From Salminus brasiliensis (Eukaryota; Chordata; Actinopteri; Characiformes; Bryconidae): a DNA stretch of 64,000 bases. Each line of letters opens with the position of its first letter. Within the stretch, counting starts at the first letter, position 1. Shown piece after piece: positions 52,862-64,000 of this stretch. The notes beneath the pieces are model-generated. The model had not been told where the DNA came from and did not search any database. It saw only the letters and a program-made list of their open reading frames with translations. The position numbers and the translations under genes were made by a program. Location of the stretch: the NCBI RefSeq assembly GCF_030463535.1, contig NC_132893.1, positions 33,427,691 to 33,491,690 on the forward strand, written 5' to 3'.

Positions 52862-53169
52862 GTTCTTACTACAATCGTGTTTCTATTATGTGGATTCTGT
52901 GATCTACTTTAAAAAGGTTATTCACACATCTTTACATTTCATTTACAAGAACAGTTCTCTAAAGAACTATCCACTGAAAGGTTCTTAAGGGAACCAAAAG
53001 GGGTTCTTGTAGGTCTTTAGTTTACTGTAAGAGTGTGGTACCAAACCCACATAGATATTAACAGAAAATAAAGGCAGAGGAATACACCTACACACCTACA
53101 CTACACAGCAGGTCTTAAGGGAGGAATATGCAGATACGCTGCAGGTGCAGTAAACCTCATTAGCTGGTG

Positions 53170-56100
53170 TCAGATTGGTTTGTACAGCAGAGTGGTGACG
53201 TACTTCTTCTTATAACGATGTGTGGCACTGAGAACCATCACCCCGTCCTGTGAAAGAAACCACAAGGGAAACTTCCTAATCAGTAATTGCGTGATTAAAA
53301 GCCTTATAAGCAATACACTACCTGTCCAAATGTTTGTGGACAACCCTTCTAATTAATGCACCCAGCTACTTTAAGTTGCACCGATTGCTGTCTAGTCTCT
53401 GTAGAGAAGTACTGCCAATAGAATAGGACTCCATGGAGCAGATAAATTAACATGAACCTATTGGCTTCATGCTGCCTAATGCCAGGCGTGGGCTAGAGGG
53501 GTTTAAAGGCCCCCCGGCATTGAGCTGTGGAGCAGTGGAAGAACTGTGCTCTCTGGAATGATGGTGTTGGAGCTCCATCTAATGTTTTTGGGAGGAGTTG
53601 GGAATGATGAGGTGGGGATCATGCAACATCCTGACCTTACTAACGCTCTAGTCACTCAATGCAATCAAATCCTCACAGCAATGCTCCTCCAACATCTAGT
53701 AGAAAGCCTCTAGAAGGTGCAAGGATGAGGGTTAGAATTAGGTTTTGGGATGAGGTTTGGGTTAAGAGGAGAGTTAGGATAAGGGCCAGGATGGTGGTTA
53801 GGATTTGGTTTTGGGTTGAGGTTAAGGTTAGGATAAGGGCCAAGATGTGGGTTAGGATTAGGGCCAGGATGGTGGTTAGGATTGGGTTTTGGGTTAAGGT
53901 TAGGGTTAGGATGAGAAGTAGGACTAGGGCCAGGATGGTGGTTAGGATTAGGGGTTCAGGTTGAGGTTAGGGGCCAGTATGAGGGTTAGGATTAAGTTTT
54001 GGGTTGAGATTAAGGTTAGGATTAGAGCCAGAATGAGGGTTAGGATTAGGTTTTGGGTTGAGGTTAGGGGCTAGTATGAGAGTTAGGATTAGGTTTTGGA
54101 TTGAGGTTAAGTTTAGGATTAGGGACGGGAAGACGGTAAGGGTTAGGTTTTGGGTGGAGGTTAATGTTAGGGTTAGGGCCAGGATGTGGGTTAGGATTAG
54201 AGCCAGGATGAGGGTTACAATTAGGTTTTGGATTGAGGTCAAGGTTGGGATTAGGGCCAGGATGTGGGTTAGGATTAGGTTTTGGGTTAAAGTTAGGGTT
54301 AAGATGAGAGTTAGGATAAGGGCCAGGATGGTGGTTAGGATTAGGATGTTGAGTTGAGGTTAGGGGCAAGTATGAGATTTAGGATTAGGTTTTGGATTGA
54401 GGTTAAGGTTGGGATTATGGCCAGGAAGAGGGTAAGAGGTAAATCTTGGGTTGAGATTAAGGGCCAGGAAGAGGGTAAGAATGACGTTTTGGGTTGAGGT
54501 TAAGGTTAAGGTTAAGATTAAGGTCAGGATTAGGGTTCGGTTCTGCTAAATGGAAGTAAGTCTACTTGATGGAACAGATGAACCGTAAATCTACTGAATG
54601 CCAGTAAAGCATCAACATAAACTCTTGACAGAGTAGCAGTATCACAGGTAAATATGAAGATGTTATTAAACAACAATTTACAAACGACCAATCAAAATTA
54701 AGTGTTACCAAAACAACACACACAAAAAAAAACAACCAAACGACTATCCATAATACAGGACTCAAGAGACAGCAACACCCCAACCACCAATCACATTATT
54801 AAAAGAGAAAAGTGGATAAAAAAAATGCAGAATCAGCCGCTTATCTGCATCAGCCTGAAAGAGATAAAGGCTTTACGTAGTTCGCCCTTTTCTGATCCGA
54901 CCTACATAAAAGACCTACTTTAATAAGCACATGTACATTTTCAGACCTTTTTCAGTCCATAAAACTCATGCTCTGTGAAAAAGCCTTGACGTCAACCATT
55001 AGAGGCCTTTGAATAAATGAGTGAATGAATCAGTGAATACATGAATCATGTACCAGACTCTAAATGAGAAATGAACAAACACGCTTTTCAAATCCTTCAC
55101 ACGTCAGCACCTGGGTCTGGGTCCAAAATCAGAGACAGCTCGTTCAGACTGTAACTGAAAGAGTACAAAGGGTCCAGTTCCTTAAAAGCAGCCGTCAAAA
55201 TCATCTGTTAGGAGAGGCTATGCGAAATGATGCACACTCCACATCTTCTGAAGATCTTTGTGTGCTCTCTAGCTCATAACTCCCACCCCACATTCTGTCT
55301 CTTACCTTGATAGACAAAGCGTAGAGGTGATTCAGCATGACGTGATTTGGCTCAGGAAGTAAGGCAGGGTCACACTGGCAACAAAAGAGATGAGGTTTTT
55401 AAGCATTTTGTATAGAGTGATGTATACTTCATGAAGAAGGACAGCAAAGTTTAGCAATTCTGGACTCAAAAGACACAATTTGGACAATATAGCTATTCCT
55501 AAATGACAGATTCCTGTTTTTCAATGTATATAAGTTTCCTTCTGCTGTAAAAGAGCATCACTAACTATGCAAAGTCTGGCGGCAATCGATCCAACTGTTC
55601 ATGAATTATAGCTGTTAAGCCATACCTTTTAACTCTACTATCTGATATACTATGCAATTAAATCTACCAGACACCGGCAAATTGTCTAGAGCTTGTTTGG
55701 AAAGGTACACTGCATGTCCAAGAGTTTGTGGACACCCCTTCTAATGAGTGCATTCAGAGTTCCACTCATTGCTAATACAGATGACTAGTGAGAGAAGTAT
55801 TACCAATAGAATTGGACTCTCCGGAGCAGATAAACATTAACCTATAGGCACCATGCCAATTGGCGTGGGCTAGAAGGGTATAAAGCCCCTCCAGCATTGA
55901 GCTGTGGAGCAGTTGAGGATGAGGATGAGGTGGGGTGGTAATCATCCAACATCCAGACCACGCGAACGCTCTTTTTACTGAATGCAATCAAATCCTCACA
56001 GCAATGCTCCTCCAAAATCTAGCAGAAGGCATTCTTTCCTGGATCGCAGAGACAGTTACTCCAACAAAAGCAGGAGGAACTCTTTAAAAAAGTACCTTTA

Positions 56101-59100
56101 ATACCCTTGATTTTGGAAGAAACATTAAATGAGCAGGTGTCCCAATACTTTTGTCCATATAGTGTAGGTCAATATGCATACAATATTCATTGTTTGTTTG
56201 TCCTCATCCAGTAAAGAGGTTGAAGCTCATCAAGAAAATGGATTAATAAATACAAACTAAATAATTTAAACAACAATATTTGCTGAGAGGTGCTACCAGG
56301 GGTTCTTTTAGCGATGCCATATTAGAACCATACTTTTAAATTGGTAAAGAACCTTTAAAGGGTTTCTTACACATCTTTTTTTATAAACAGGGTTATTTAT
56401 GGAATCATAAGCAGTTCTTCTATGATTCTTCTTTAGAGTGTACCAAAGAAAAATAATAATACAACCCAATACAATCACAATTCCAATAAGAATCCAATAC
56501 AAGCAGGATTTTTACTTGCAGTAATATCTCAAAATGCATAATTCATGTAGTATCTTTCTTAAAAAAAGTCCTTTATCTTTAAAATAAATCATTTTACACT
56601 AATAAAAAAAAACAAAGCTTCAATGAATATTTAATTTTGATGGATAAAGCACACAAATGTGGTAAAAAGGAGAGAGACTTTACATATTCAATAAAACTGG
56701 ACAAATAATATAACTTAAATAATATAATAATATAAGTTAACTAAATATAGCAAAGATAGAAATAAAAAAATGAAGGAAAAATGGAAAAAATAGCAAAGCA
56801 GCAGTCTAATTACACATTTTTAAAGTTCTGATAAACCTAATAAGAGTGTACTTCAACTTCTCATTAGGTTGAATAGAATATTCGCTAATATTCTAATTAT
56901 AATAATAATAATAATAATAATAATAATTTGCTAATATAGCAAAGCTTACCCAACATCACAGCAGCTGCTTCATCAGAATACATTTGTGGATGGAGCGTGG
57001 ATAAACCATAAACCTATATCACTGAAATTCTATCTAGAACCCACTAGAGATTGTGGAGACAGTTCTTGGCACTTACCGATATGCCTGTGTCCTTGTTGAG
57101 AATGACCTGTAGTAGGTGAGGAGGTAGGATGGGGGGAGACTTGAACTTCTCATCCAGTTTGGGTACATACGCATCCTGATGATATGGACCAGGAGGAGAG
57201 CTGGAAAGATCTACAAATTAAGAGTCAATGTCAGATACCGCTTAGTGGAACATACTGGGATATTTAACTATATATATACATATATATATATGCAATTTAT
57301 TCATACAATACATGGACAAAAGTATTGGGACACCTGCTCATTCACTGTTTCTTTGGAATTAAAAAGAGCTGATCCTGCTTTTGCTGGAGTAACTGTCCCT
57401 ACTGTCCTGGGAAGAAGGCTTTCTACTAGATTTTAGAGGAGCATTTCTGCAAGGATTTGATTGCATTCAGAGGTCAGGATGTTGGATGATCATGACCCCA
57501 CCTCATCCCCACCTCCCTAACTCCTCCCAAAAGTTTTGGATGGAGCACCACCATCATTCCACAGAACACAGCTCAATGCTGGGGGGTTTTATACCCCTCT
57601 AGGCCATGCCTGGCATTAGGCTATTAGCATGGTGCCAGTAGGTTCATGTTTAGTCCTATTCTATTGGCAGTACTTCTCAGCAATGGGTCCTGCATTCACT
57701 AGAAGGGGTGTCCACAAACTTTTTTTGAGTGACTGCAATGTTCTAGGACTTCTAGGAAGGTCACTGCGCTTCACTTTGAGAACTGAAAACAAAAATCCAT
57801 ACCTGACATGTCTGAGCATTTCTGTGAATCCACCATGAGGGCGTCAAAAACCTCAAAGTCTGTCTTCTTCACCTGGATGATGTTATTGACTGTGCCCAGC
57901 TGATTGGTCACTACAGGCTGAAAGAAACCAGTTATGCAGAGTCAGACAGCATGTTGCAGCAGGGCATCAGCAATGTCTGAAGAGAGTTCATCATATTTTA
58001 CTTATTGACCATTATAATGGCCTTCCCTGTACTGACTCTGATTGCCTTCCAATAAGTTCTGCTTTTGGACTTCCTCAGAACATTAGTCCAAAGGCATGTG
58101 AGACGAGCCTTTATGTTCCTTTATGTTCTAAAAATGATCTAAACTAAATTTGGTTAATCAAGGGACTAAGGGCCAAAAATACCCAAAACGTTCGCATCCA
58201 GGACTGGTTTTGGGCTCGTTTGGGGAAGAGGTTTTTGAAATTATTCAGGTTAGCTTGCACATAGAAGAATTTAAAATAGTAGGGCCTGAGTCCATCCGTT
58301 TATTGAAGAGCAGTGGTCATGGCATTTCACCGTGGCAATAAGTCAAAGCGGTCACCACACTCTTTTTTTTTACCTTCTCCGAGTAAATGGCCACCCAGCC
58401 CGACCTGATGGAAGACTGCCCGCTGAGGTCCCCTCTACCTGCGTCAGACCAGCTGCCACCCACCAGTCCGACCATTACATTTGGACCATCAGGCCCCCCA
58501 CCCACCACCACCCATACCAGACCAGCTGCACACCCTCCTACCACTGCTACCTGTTTAATGACCATGTTCAAACCTAAAAGGACTCTTAACTATCTGCCCC
58601 TATTAATATCACCACTATTAACTATCTGCACCATGATTATTATATTATGATTATGATCAGAGCAGTTCAACAGTATAGATGGTTTGGTCATTTTTATCAA
58701 AAATCTTTAAATAGTTCTGATCAGAGGAGGACGGGCCGAGTCCCCCTAGTGAGTCTTGGTTCCTCCCAAGGTTTCTTCATCCAGCTCTGAGGGAGGTTTT
58801 CTGGCCACTGTGCCGTTGGCTGCTCACTGGGGGTCTTTGATCCTTCATGTCTTCTTATGTTATTTCTTTTTGTCTGTCTTTTAATAATTACTAATTATGT
58901 AAAGCTGCTTTGTGACGACAATAAAATGAAATTTGACTTGACTTGACTTGACTTGACACTCTGCGCCGGGAGTGCAGCGGACCCCACCACAGCCTGCTAG
59001 ACGTGAACCTCAGACCACTCCCAGGCTTGAAAACTGCTTTCACACTTGACCAAATGTACCGAACTCACGGCACATGGACAGTGTAACATTTTTTTCATAC

Positions 59101-61063
59101 AGGGTCTTATTCAAATCAAATAAATGAATAGAACTACTAAATTGACTTTGTGTGATGGCGCCATATATCCCAGAGGTGGCTGTGGCTTCATACGCCATAA
59201 AGATCTTCTAGCACAATCACCAATAGCCCCTTATAGTCACCAAGATCAGTGAGGGAAGTAAACGTGTGATGTGTATGTTGGTCACCTCTGTTGGGTCATG
59301 GGTCCACTGTCCATCCACATAGAATTTATACTGGTGTTCACCCTCGGGTAAGTCCACAATCGCCACAAAATTGTTCTGGCTGATAGAGAAAAAGAGGGAG
59401 CGAGAGGTTTTGAGTCAAATCTCATACGAGAGCCAGAGATAGAAGGATAATACAGGCAGAAAATGAAAGGCAGACTGCAGCTGCAAAGATCCTTCAGGAG
59501 TTCTTCACTCTTGCAGGAGAGACGTCTGCTACGCATTTACCTTCCCTATTAAGCATGCATGATGTGAGACACTCCAGCAGGAGGACTCCATATTCCTGTT
59601 CTAAGCATTCGCTAATATCTGTCTGAACTGCATTATGGATATAACCAAGCTACTGGGAGAGGGGGTAGAGGGAATCCATGCCTGCCTTCATACCTCCTGG
59701 TGAGAGGAATCTTATTTGTCCAGTTGTTAAAGGTTCCAGAGATATAGACCTCTCTCCCAGCGCCGGTCCAGCGAAACACAGTCGGACGTGCCAAGGGACC
59801 TTTATCACTGCCTTCTAAGTCCTGCCTCCAGTCAAGAAACTCTTCTTTCCCTAAGGGAGCCTGTCAGGAAAGGAGGAAGGAGGATCACAGAGTCACACAA
59901 ACAAGACGTCCCACCCCAGAAACCTGTTGTAGAGCACAGTCATAAATTACAACACCTAATTCAGCACAATCGCTGCATTTATGGACACTAGAGCTGGGCA
60001 ATGTGATGATATTTTATCGTATTGTGATAAATTTTGTTATGGTGATAATAATAAGCTTTTCTAATCATATGGAGGACACTGTTAGTGCTTAATAAACACT
60101 GATCAGCTGCAGGATTCATTACTAACAGTGTAATTAGGTGCTAACTGGGTTAATTAGATGAAGAGCAGCAGATGTTCAGTAGAAATCACTGTATTCAGTA
60201 CAGGAGAGGATCTGATAGTAGTTTTTAAGAATCTGACACTACTGATGTATCGTGATAAATATTGTTTATCGCGAAATATCGTGATATAGTATTTTTACCA
60301 TATCGCCCAGCCCTAATGGACACCAATGGCTCAATACTCGCCTAAAGCCCTATTCCCTATACTTCTCAGGAGGATGCCTGTAAAAAATATCTCTTGTCTC
60401 ATCATTGATAAAACTCTCACATTTAAAAGCCAATGAAATCACCAGAGGAGTGATTTCTGCTAAGTCACATGATCACATGGCATCTACACCAATCAGCCGT
60501 AACATTAGCACCACAGACAGACGGCGTGAATAGCAGTGATTATCTTCATCTGCAGTGGCATCAATCTGTCAAAGGTCAGTTTTTGAAGGTGATGGAGGTG
60601 TTGAAGCAGGAAAAATGACCCTAAGAACCAAACTGTGATGTTCTACACAACTGGGTCAGAGCATCTCCAAACCAGCCAACACCTTCCAAAGGTCTTGTGG
60701 AGTCCATGCCTTGAATGGCCAGATCCGTTGTGGTGGCACAAGGGGGACCTTCTCAGCATTAGGCAGGTGGTATTAATGTTATGGCTGATCAGTGTAATAA
60801 AAAATGGCATTGCCCACTCATTAGACTGGAGCTGGGGGGCAGGAGGTGGCATTAGACAGGATAGTTAATAGATAGCCTATTCTAAGGTTGTAGCCCTACT
60901 ACTAAGACAGTACCTTAATATCGTCCCCATGAAAGATATCAGCGTCTTCAGGGCTGTCCATTAAGATTTTTGGACGGTCCCCCTCTTTAGCTCCACGGCT
61001 GTCTCTGCGATGGGCTTTCTCACCCTGCCCAACAGCTGCCCTTTCACTGCTTGTATTCCCCAT
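53170..61063 (-). CDS. prkab1: AMP-activated protein kinase beta-1 subunit
   Basis: Seven coding exons on the minus strand: 60914-61063, 59694-59860, 59286-59379, 57803-57917, 57077-57210, 55306-55374 and 53170-53247. All have GT-AG borders and compatible phases, giving 268 residues. The start MGNTSSER, with Gly2 for N-myristoylation, is in good Kozak context (ACAATGG). The glycogen-binding module (about 72-155) contains PTVFRWTGAGREVYISG, FNNW (W97) and GQWTHDP. S106 in LTRSQNNF matches the regulatory serine of the mammalian protein (S108). The C-terminal AMPKBI region (about 190-268), including PPHLLQVILNKD and HLYALSIKDGVMVLS and ending YVTTLLYKPI, binds the alpha and gamma subunits. It is the scaffold of the AMPK energy sensor. 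Introns are packed with MITEs. Whether it is the a or b fish paralogue cannot be decided here. Confidence 0.97.
53316..53710. mobile_element. Tc1-type MITE ('TTTGTGGACA' family), right end lost
   Basis: TA at 53314-53315, then CACTACCTGTCCAAATGTTT and the internal body shared with 55708-56164 (AATAGAATAGGACTCC, CATTGAGCTGTGGAGCAG, CAATCAAATCCTCACAGCAA). The right inverted repeat is missing where the minisatellite begins. It lies in prkab1 intron 6. Confidence 0.75.
53721..54540. repeat. Degenerate TTAGGG-like minisatellite
   Basis: About 820 bp of strand-biased (G/T on the plus strand) repeats built on GGTTAGG, GGATTAGG, GGTTTTGGGTTGAGGTTA and GGGCCAGGATG phrases, with higher-order units of roughly 60 bp. 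The core resembles the vertebrate telomere hexamer but is heavily degenerate. It lies in prkab1 intron 6. Long open frames on both strands here come from the repeat's lack of stop codons, not from a gene. Confidence 0.88.
55708..56164. mobile_element. Tc1-type MITE, complete
   Basis: Left end CACTGCATGTCCAAGAGTTT and right-end complement CACTATATGGACAAAAGTAT are inverted, with TA on both sides (55706-55707 and 56165-56166). Length 457 bp, no transposase. It lies in prkab1 intron 5. This is the best-preserved member of the family in the window. Confidence 0.85.
56899..56929. repeat. (AAT)n microsatellite
   Basis: About ten AAT units in prkab1 intron 5. Confidence 0.85.
57306..57735. mobile_element. 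Tc1-type MITE, opposite orientation
   Basis: Starts TA-CAATACATGGACAAAAGTAT and ends near GGGGTGTCCACAAACTTTT. The body is the reverse complement of the 55708-56164 element. It lies in prkab1 intron 4, about 70 bp from exon 4. Confidence 0.8.
58370..58957 (+). mobile_element. Non-LTR retrotransposon 3' end with (TTGAC)n tail
   Basis: The 3' part reads GTAAAGCTGCTTTGTGACGA, then CAATAAAATGAAATTTGAC followed by five TTGAC-type repeats (58932-58957), the simple-repeat tail typical of some fish LINEs. The C-rich part upstream (58390-58560) probably belongs to the same insertion. No RT codons were recognised. Confidence 0.55.
59989..60315. mobile_element. hAT-type MITE with perfect 8-bp target duplication
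   Basis: TAGAGCTGGGCAATGTGATG at the left and the complement of CATATCGCCCAGCCCTA at the right, flanked by ATGGACAC at 59981-59988 and 60316-60323. Same family as 52544-52861. It lies in prkab1 intron 1. Confidence 0.9.
60487..60794. mobile_element. Tc1-type MITE ('CTGATCAGCCATAACATTA' family)
   Basis: Left CACCAATCAGCCGTAACATT and right complement CACTGATCAGCCATAACATT are inverted. TA lies at 60485-60486 and 60795-60796. Length 308 bp. It lies in prkab1 intron 1, about 120 bp from coding exon 1. Confidence 0.85.
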
Positions 61064-61124
61064 TGTGTCTTCAGAAGTGCCGCGGAAAGCTCACACGGGG
61101 AACGTGGCCAAGGCTTTGATTACT
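61064..61124 (-). other. prkab1: 5' UTR part of prkab1 coding exon 1
   Basis: On the minus strand a good acceptor (TTTGCCCACAG, 61125 upward) precedes 61 bases of non-coding sequence, then the ATG. No upstream ATG is seen in this part, so translation should start at 61063. Confidence 0.7.
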
Positions 61125-61220
61125 CTGTGGGCAAACAGATAAAACATAGGCCACTGCAGTGCAAAACATACGGCATGTGCAAGCGATAGCCTGGAACCTG
61201 CACTACTGTACATTGAAATA

Positions 61221-61390
61221 CAGTACTGTGCAAAAGTTTTAGCACCCTGTGAAAATTATAATGTAAAGCTGCTTATCTGGTCAGTAATATTCAGTCTGAT
61301 ATTAGTGTTCCTACAGAAAGTGGTGGTGGTGGTTCTCCATCACTGTGTTCATCATTAGAACATCTCCAAAGTTCTCCTACCGCCAGTGGC
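61221..61390. mobile_element. Tc1-type MITE ('CAGTACTGTGC' family), left part
   Basis: TA at 61219-61220, then CAGTACTGTGCAAAAGTTTT. The following 150 bp match 51530-51719 in reverse complement. The right terminus was not identified. It lies in the first, non-coding intron of prkab1. Confidence 0.65.
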
Positions 61391-62660
61391 GGTAAATAGA
61401 ACCATTATTTGATCAGTTTAAAGCCTCTAAAAGCTCCCTCACAGAAGTTACTACACCAAATAGTTATAAATACACTGCCTGCTGTCTGGATTTACAACAG
61501 TTTTAAGAAGGTTTGGGCTTTAAACATACATAATTGGGTGGAGGGATTCACACAGGGCACTGTGAGGGAAAAATAGTCCCCTCAATAAACGTAATATTAC
61601 CTCTACTTTACACTTATTATTTATTTATTTATTTATTTTACTAGGGGTGCACTGATACCATGCTTGGGGAACTGCACATTTTTTAAAAATCCCAGCTTTG
61701 AAAAAATAAAAACTGCAGGTAGGGAAGCGTAATCTTGCTCAGCTTCACCAAACCGCTTTTAACAGGAGCTTAAAATTCAGTTAAAAATTTCTGGGCAGTG
61801 AAAAAACGCCAGTTTTGAAAAGTTTAGATCAGTCATTTTACATTCAGATCCTCGTCTCTGCGTGAAAAAGGTACTAAACTTCAGTGTGTTTCCTTTAAAA
61901 CCCAGCTTTTAATTTCAGAACCAAAAAACACCAAATGGAAGGAAAAAGTACTAATATAAAAGTTCCAGTAAAAGTTTAATAGTAATAACTGTTTATGATT
62001 GGCTTTTACTTTTTGTTTAAACATGTGGTTTTATAACTATGTACGCAACAACAACAACAAAAAAAAATAAATAATAATAATTAATAATAATAATAATAAT
62101 AATGTAGGGCTTCATTAAGCTTCATGGGATTGGTGCTAGCTATTGCCGATACCGATACTAAGTGCCAGTATCGGCGCAACACTATATTTTACTACTACAC
62201 ACAAAGCCCAGGGGGCTCGTCTGGGTTCACTGGTGGGTCTGGACAGTAAATAAAATGGCCATATTTGTGCTGATTCCAGTCAGCGCCACTGAAAAGACAC
62301 CAGAGTTGATAAGTTTCTCTGCAATGGACCCTGACTGAGTACATATCAGCGATTAGGCTGATATTCAGAAAGAAACGTAAAATTCCACTTACATATCCTA
62401 TATGATACTGCAAAACTGAAATTCTGAGTTTGTTTAATTCATTAAATAATTCATAATTTAAATAATGAATTCTGCCAAGTACTAAAATGTATTTGTGGAG
62501 AAAACAGGTCACTGTTTGCAATCGGATTCGTACAAATATTTAGCACATATTTAGATATTAGATATATTAATTCCTACCAGTTACTCGATACCCCTGAAGT
62601 TGAACAGGTCTAATGATATTACCTGCCTCAACAAAACCAAATAATCAGATCAGCCTACCG
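61391..62660. other. prkab1 5' intron, AT-rich
   Basis: Contains (TTAT)n near 61617-61640 and (AAT)n near 62077-62103. No coding exon recognised. Confidence 0.45.
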
Positions 62661-62665
62661 AGTTA

Positions 62666-63010
62666 CACTCTACATCCACAAAAAGTTTGTGGACACCAGA
62701 CTTTCTTCTAAAATCATAGGTAGGAAGGCTCAGGGAGCTTGTCTACTTTTCTGGCTAGGCCCGCAGACTGCTGTACACATTACTCTCAGGAGGATCAATA
62801 AGTCTAATGGTCTGATGCTGAGATGATTAGCTCCGGCACTCCAACTCAGCCCAAAGGCACTGGGCAGAGCTCCACCACTCCAAAGAGTTCAGTGCTGGGA
62901 GTGGGGGGCTTCACACCCCTCTTGCCCACACTTGAGGACTGGGCATGGTGTCCTCGGACAGCTGCTCCAGAGTGAGCCTCCAGTGCTTTTGGGCTAGAAG
63001 CATCATGTCA
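62666..63010. mobile_element. Possible Tc1-type MITE relic
   Basis: TA followed by CACTCTACATCCACAAAAAG then TTTGTGGACACC resembles the inverted end of the 55708 family. The body is only loosely similar and no right end was found. Confidence 0.4.
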
Positions 63011-63784
63011 AAGTGGCCCATAATCAAGTGTGCAGTTAGGCACATTCAGAGAAGCAGGGCTGGTACCTGGAAACACAAAAGGAACCCCAGGAAGGCTATT
63101 ATTGCACTTTTCCCACCACAATCACATCCCAATGACTGGCTATTTCGGTGCAAGGTCAAATAGACCGAGCAGCACACCAGCAGAGCAAACACAGTCTGCA
63201 GCATTTCAAGGACGAATGCTTACAGTAGCACGCGGCTGAAATGTACAGTGATGCAGAGGGGTGCACAGGACCTGCCTGGCTGGCTGTGCATGGCTGTGCA
63301 TGGCTAGTGCTGGTGCATTGCACTGCCCCGTGCATGCAATCACAAGCCAAGCCACAAGTTAGCCGGCCAGCTAAATGTAAACAGTATCATTGGTAGCTGG
63401 TAACTAGCTGCTTGCAAAACGCGTGGATCAGTTTAACTAACAGTTTTAAGCCTGGCAATGCAGACGGGGTGCTTCTCGTGCTGCAAATAATCAATACATT
63501 CATGCATTTGGAGGTAATAACAGTGAAACCTGCAAAAACCTGCCCTGACCAACCATGCATTCATGCATGCATGCACTTCATAACACGCAACATCGTGGTA
63601 GCTCGTGCATACTTATGCAAAGCATGTTAATATCAATAATGCTACTAAAAAAGGTAGCTTAGCAGAATAGATTGTATTTATTAAGCTTTATAACGCCAGC
63701 TTTTCTCAAACTCGTGCACCCAAGATCCATAACGTTGCAATTTCGTCACGACTCGCGTGAACGCCAGTCAAATGCATCACTTAC

Positions 63785-63940
63785 CTTACTCTGACTTATT
63801 TAAACAACGTAAATCCAGCTGTTATATAACTCAAAATATCATCGTTTTCTTTTACTTCATATTTTAATCCACGCTGTTTTTGTCGCTACATCACCATTCC
63901 GCCCCCTACAGAGCCTGTAGTCCCAGTGCGCATGCGCGGT
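63785..63940 (-). promoter_or_regulatory. prkab1: Non-coding exon 1 and CpG/NRF1 promoter of prkab1
   Basis: A strong donor on the minus strand (AGTAAG then GTAAGTGATG, boundary 63785/63784) ends a CpG-containing exon. Just upstream TGCGCATGCGCG (63927-63938) is a perfect match to the NRF1 recognition sequence. NRF1 drives nuclear genes of energy metabolism, which suits an AMPK subunit. The exact start of transcription is not determined; it probably lies at about 63880-63930. Confidence 0.7.
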
Positions 63941-64000
63941 TATGACCAGCGCTGGCCACTAGATGGAGACAAACGACAGAGGAAATAAAGCTGAAGACGA

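Noticed and set aside
53659..54369. Open frames of about 100 codons on both strands in the GGTTAGG-like region
   Set aside because: They arise because the minisatellite unit contains few stop codons in several frames. The residues (RVRIRFW, NPNPHPGP) simply repeat, and there is no start context, splice support or domain.

Overview
This is a window of animal nuclear DNA, almost certainly from a ray-finned (teleost) fish. It holds spliced vertebrate genes (pla2g1b and the AMPK beta-1 gene prkab1), Tc1/mariner transposons, hAT-type and Tc1-type MITEs, tRNA-like SINEs sharing a 3' tail with L2-type LINEs, and abundant microsatellites. The dispersed repeats fit an otophysan such as a characin or catfish, but the species cannot be fixed from the sequence.

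Region 1 (1-9.9 kb) is gene-poor: a broken Tc1 element beside an unoccupied copy of its own insertion site, several MITEs, SINEs and LINE 3' ends, and one isolated RFX-type X-box palindrome next to a CRE-like site.

Region 2 (9.9-45.4 kb) is the most striking part. It is a tandem array of eight related genes or gene relics plus one internal fragment. The layout is four forward units (ATG at 10080, 14777, 20877, 26833), three reverse units (a pseudogene at 31.1-32.6 kb, then ATGs at 36238 and 40426) and one forward unit (ATG at 42657) broken by a retroviral-type solo LTR. Each intact unit has a TATA-like box with a paired TCATGTG E-box cluster, a 20-nt coding exon 1 and a 56-nt exon 2 that together encode a signal peptide, and one huge exon 3. 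Exon 3 encodes a secreted-looking, Ser/Gln/Gly/Pro/Tyr/Thr-rich, essentially cysteine-free repeat protein of 728-1127 residues. Genes 2-8 are built from interchangeable in-frame modules of 279 bp (A) and 393 bp (B) before a conserved C block, and module number differs from gene to gene. I do not recognise this family. A secreted structural, adhesive or coat material is an inference only.

Region 3 (46.2-50.1 kb) is a complete four-exon pla2g1b gene on the minus strand. Its first intron carries a full-length Tc1 transposon with an intact 340-residue DD34E transposase.

Region 4 (53.1-64 kb) is a complete prkab1 gene on the minus strand, with seven coding exons, a non-coding first exon and a CpG/NRF1-type promoter. 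Its introns and 3' flank are filled with MITEs and a degenerate TTAGGG-like minisatellite. pla2g1b and prkab1 are ordinary conserved genes; the array beside them is the expanding, rearranging part.
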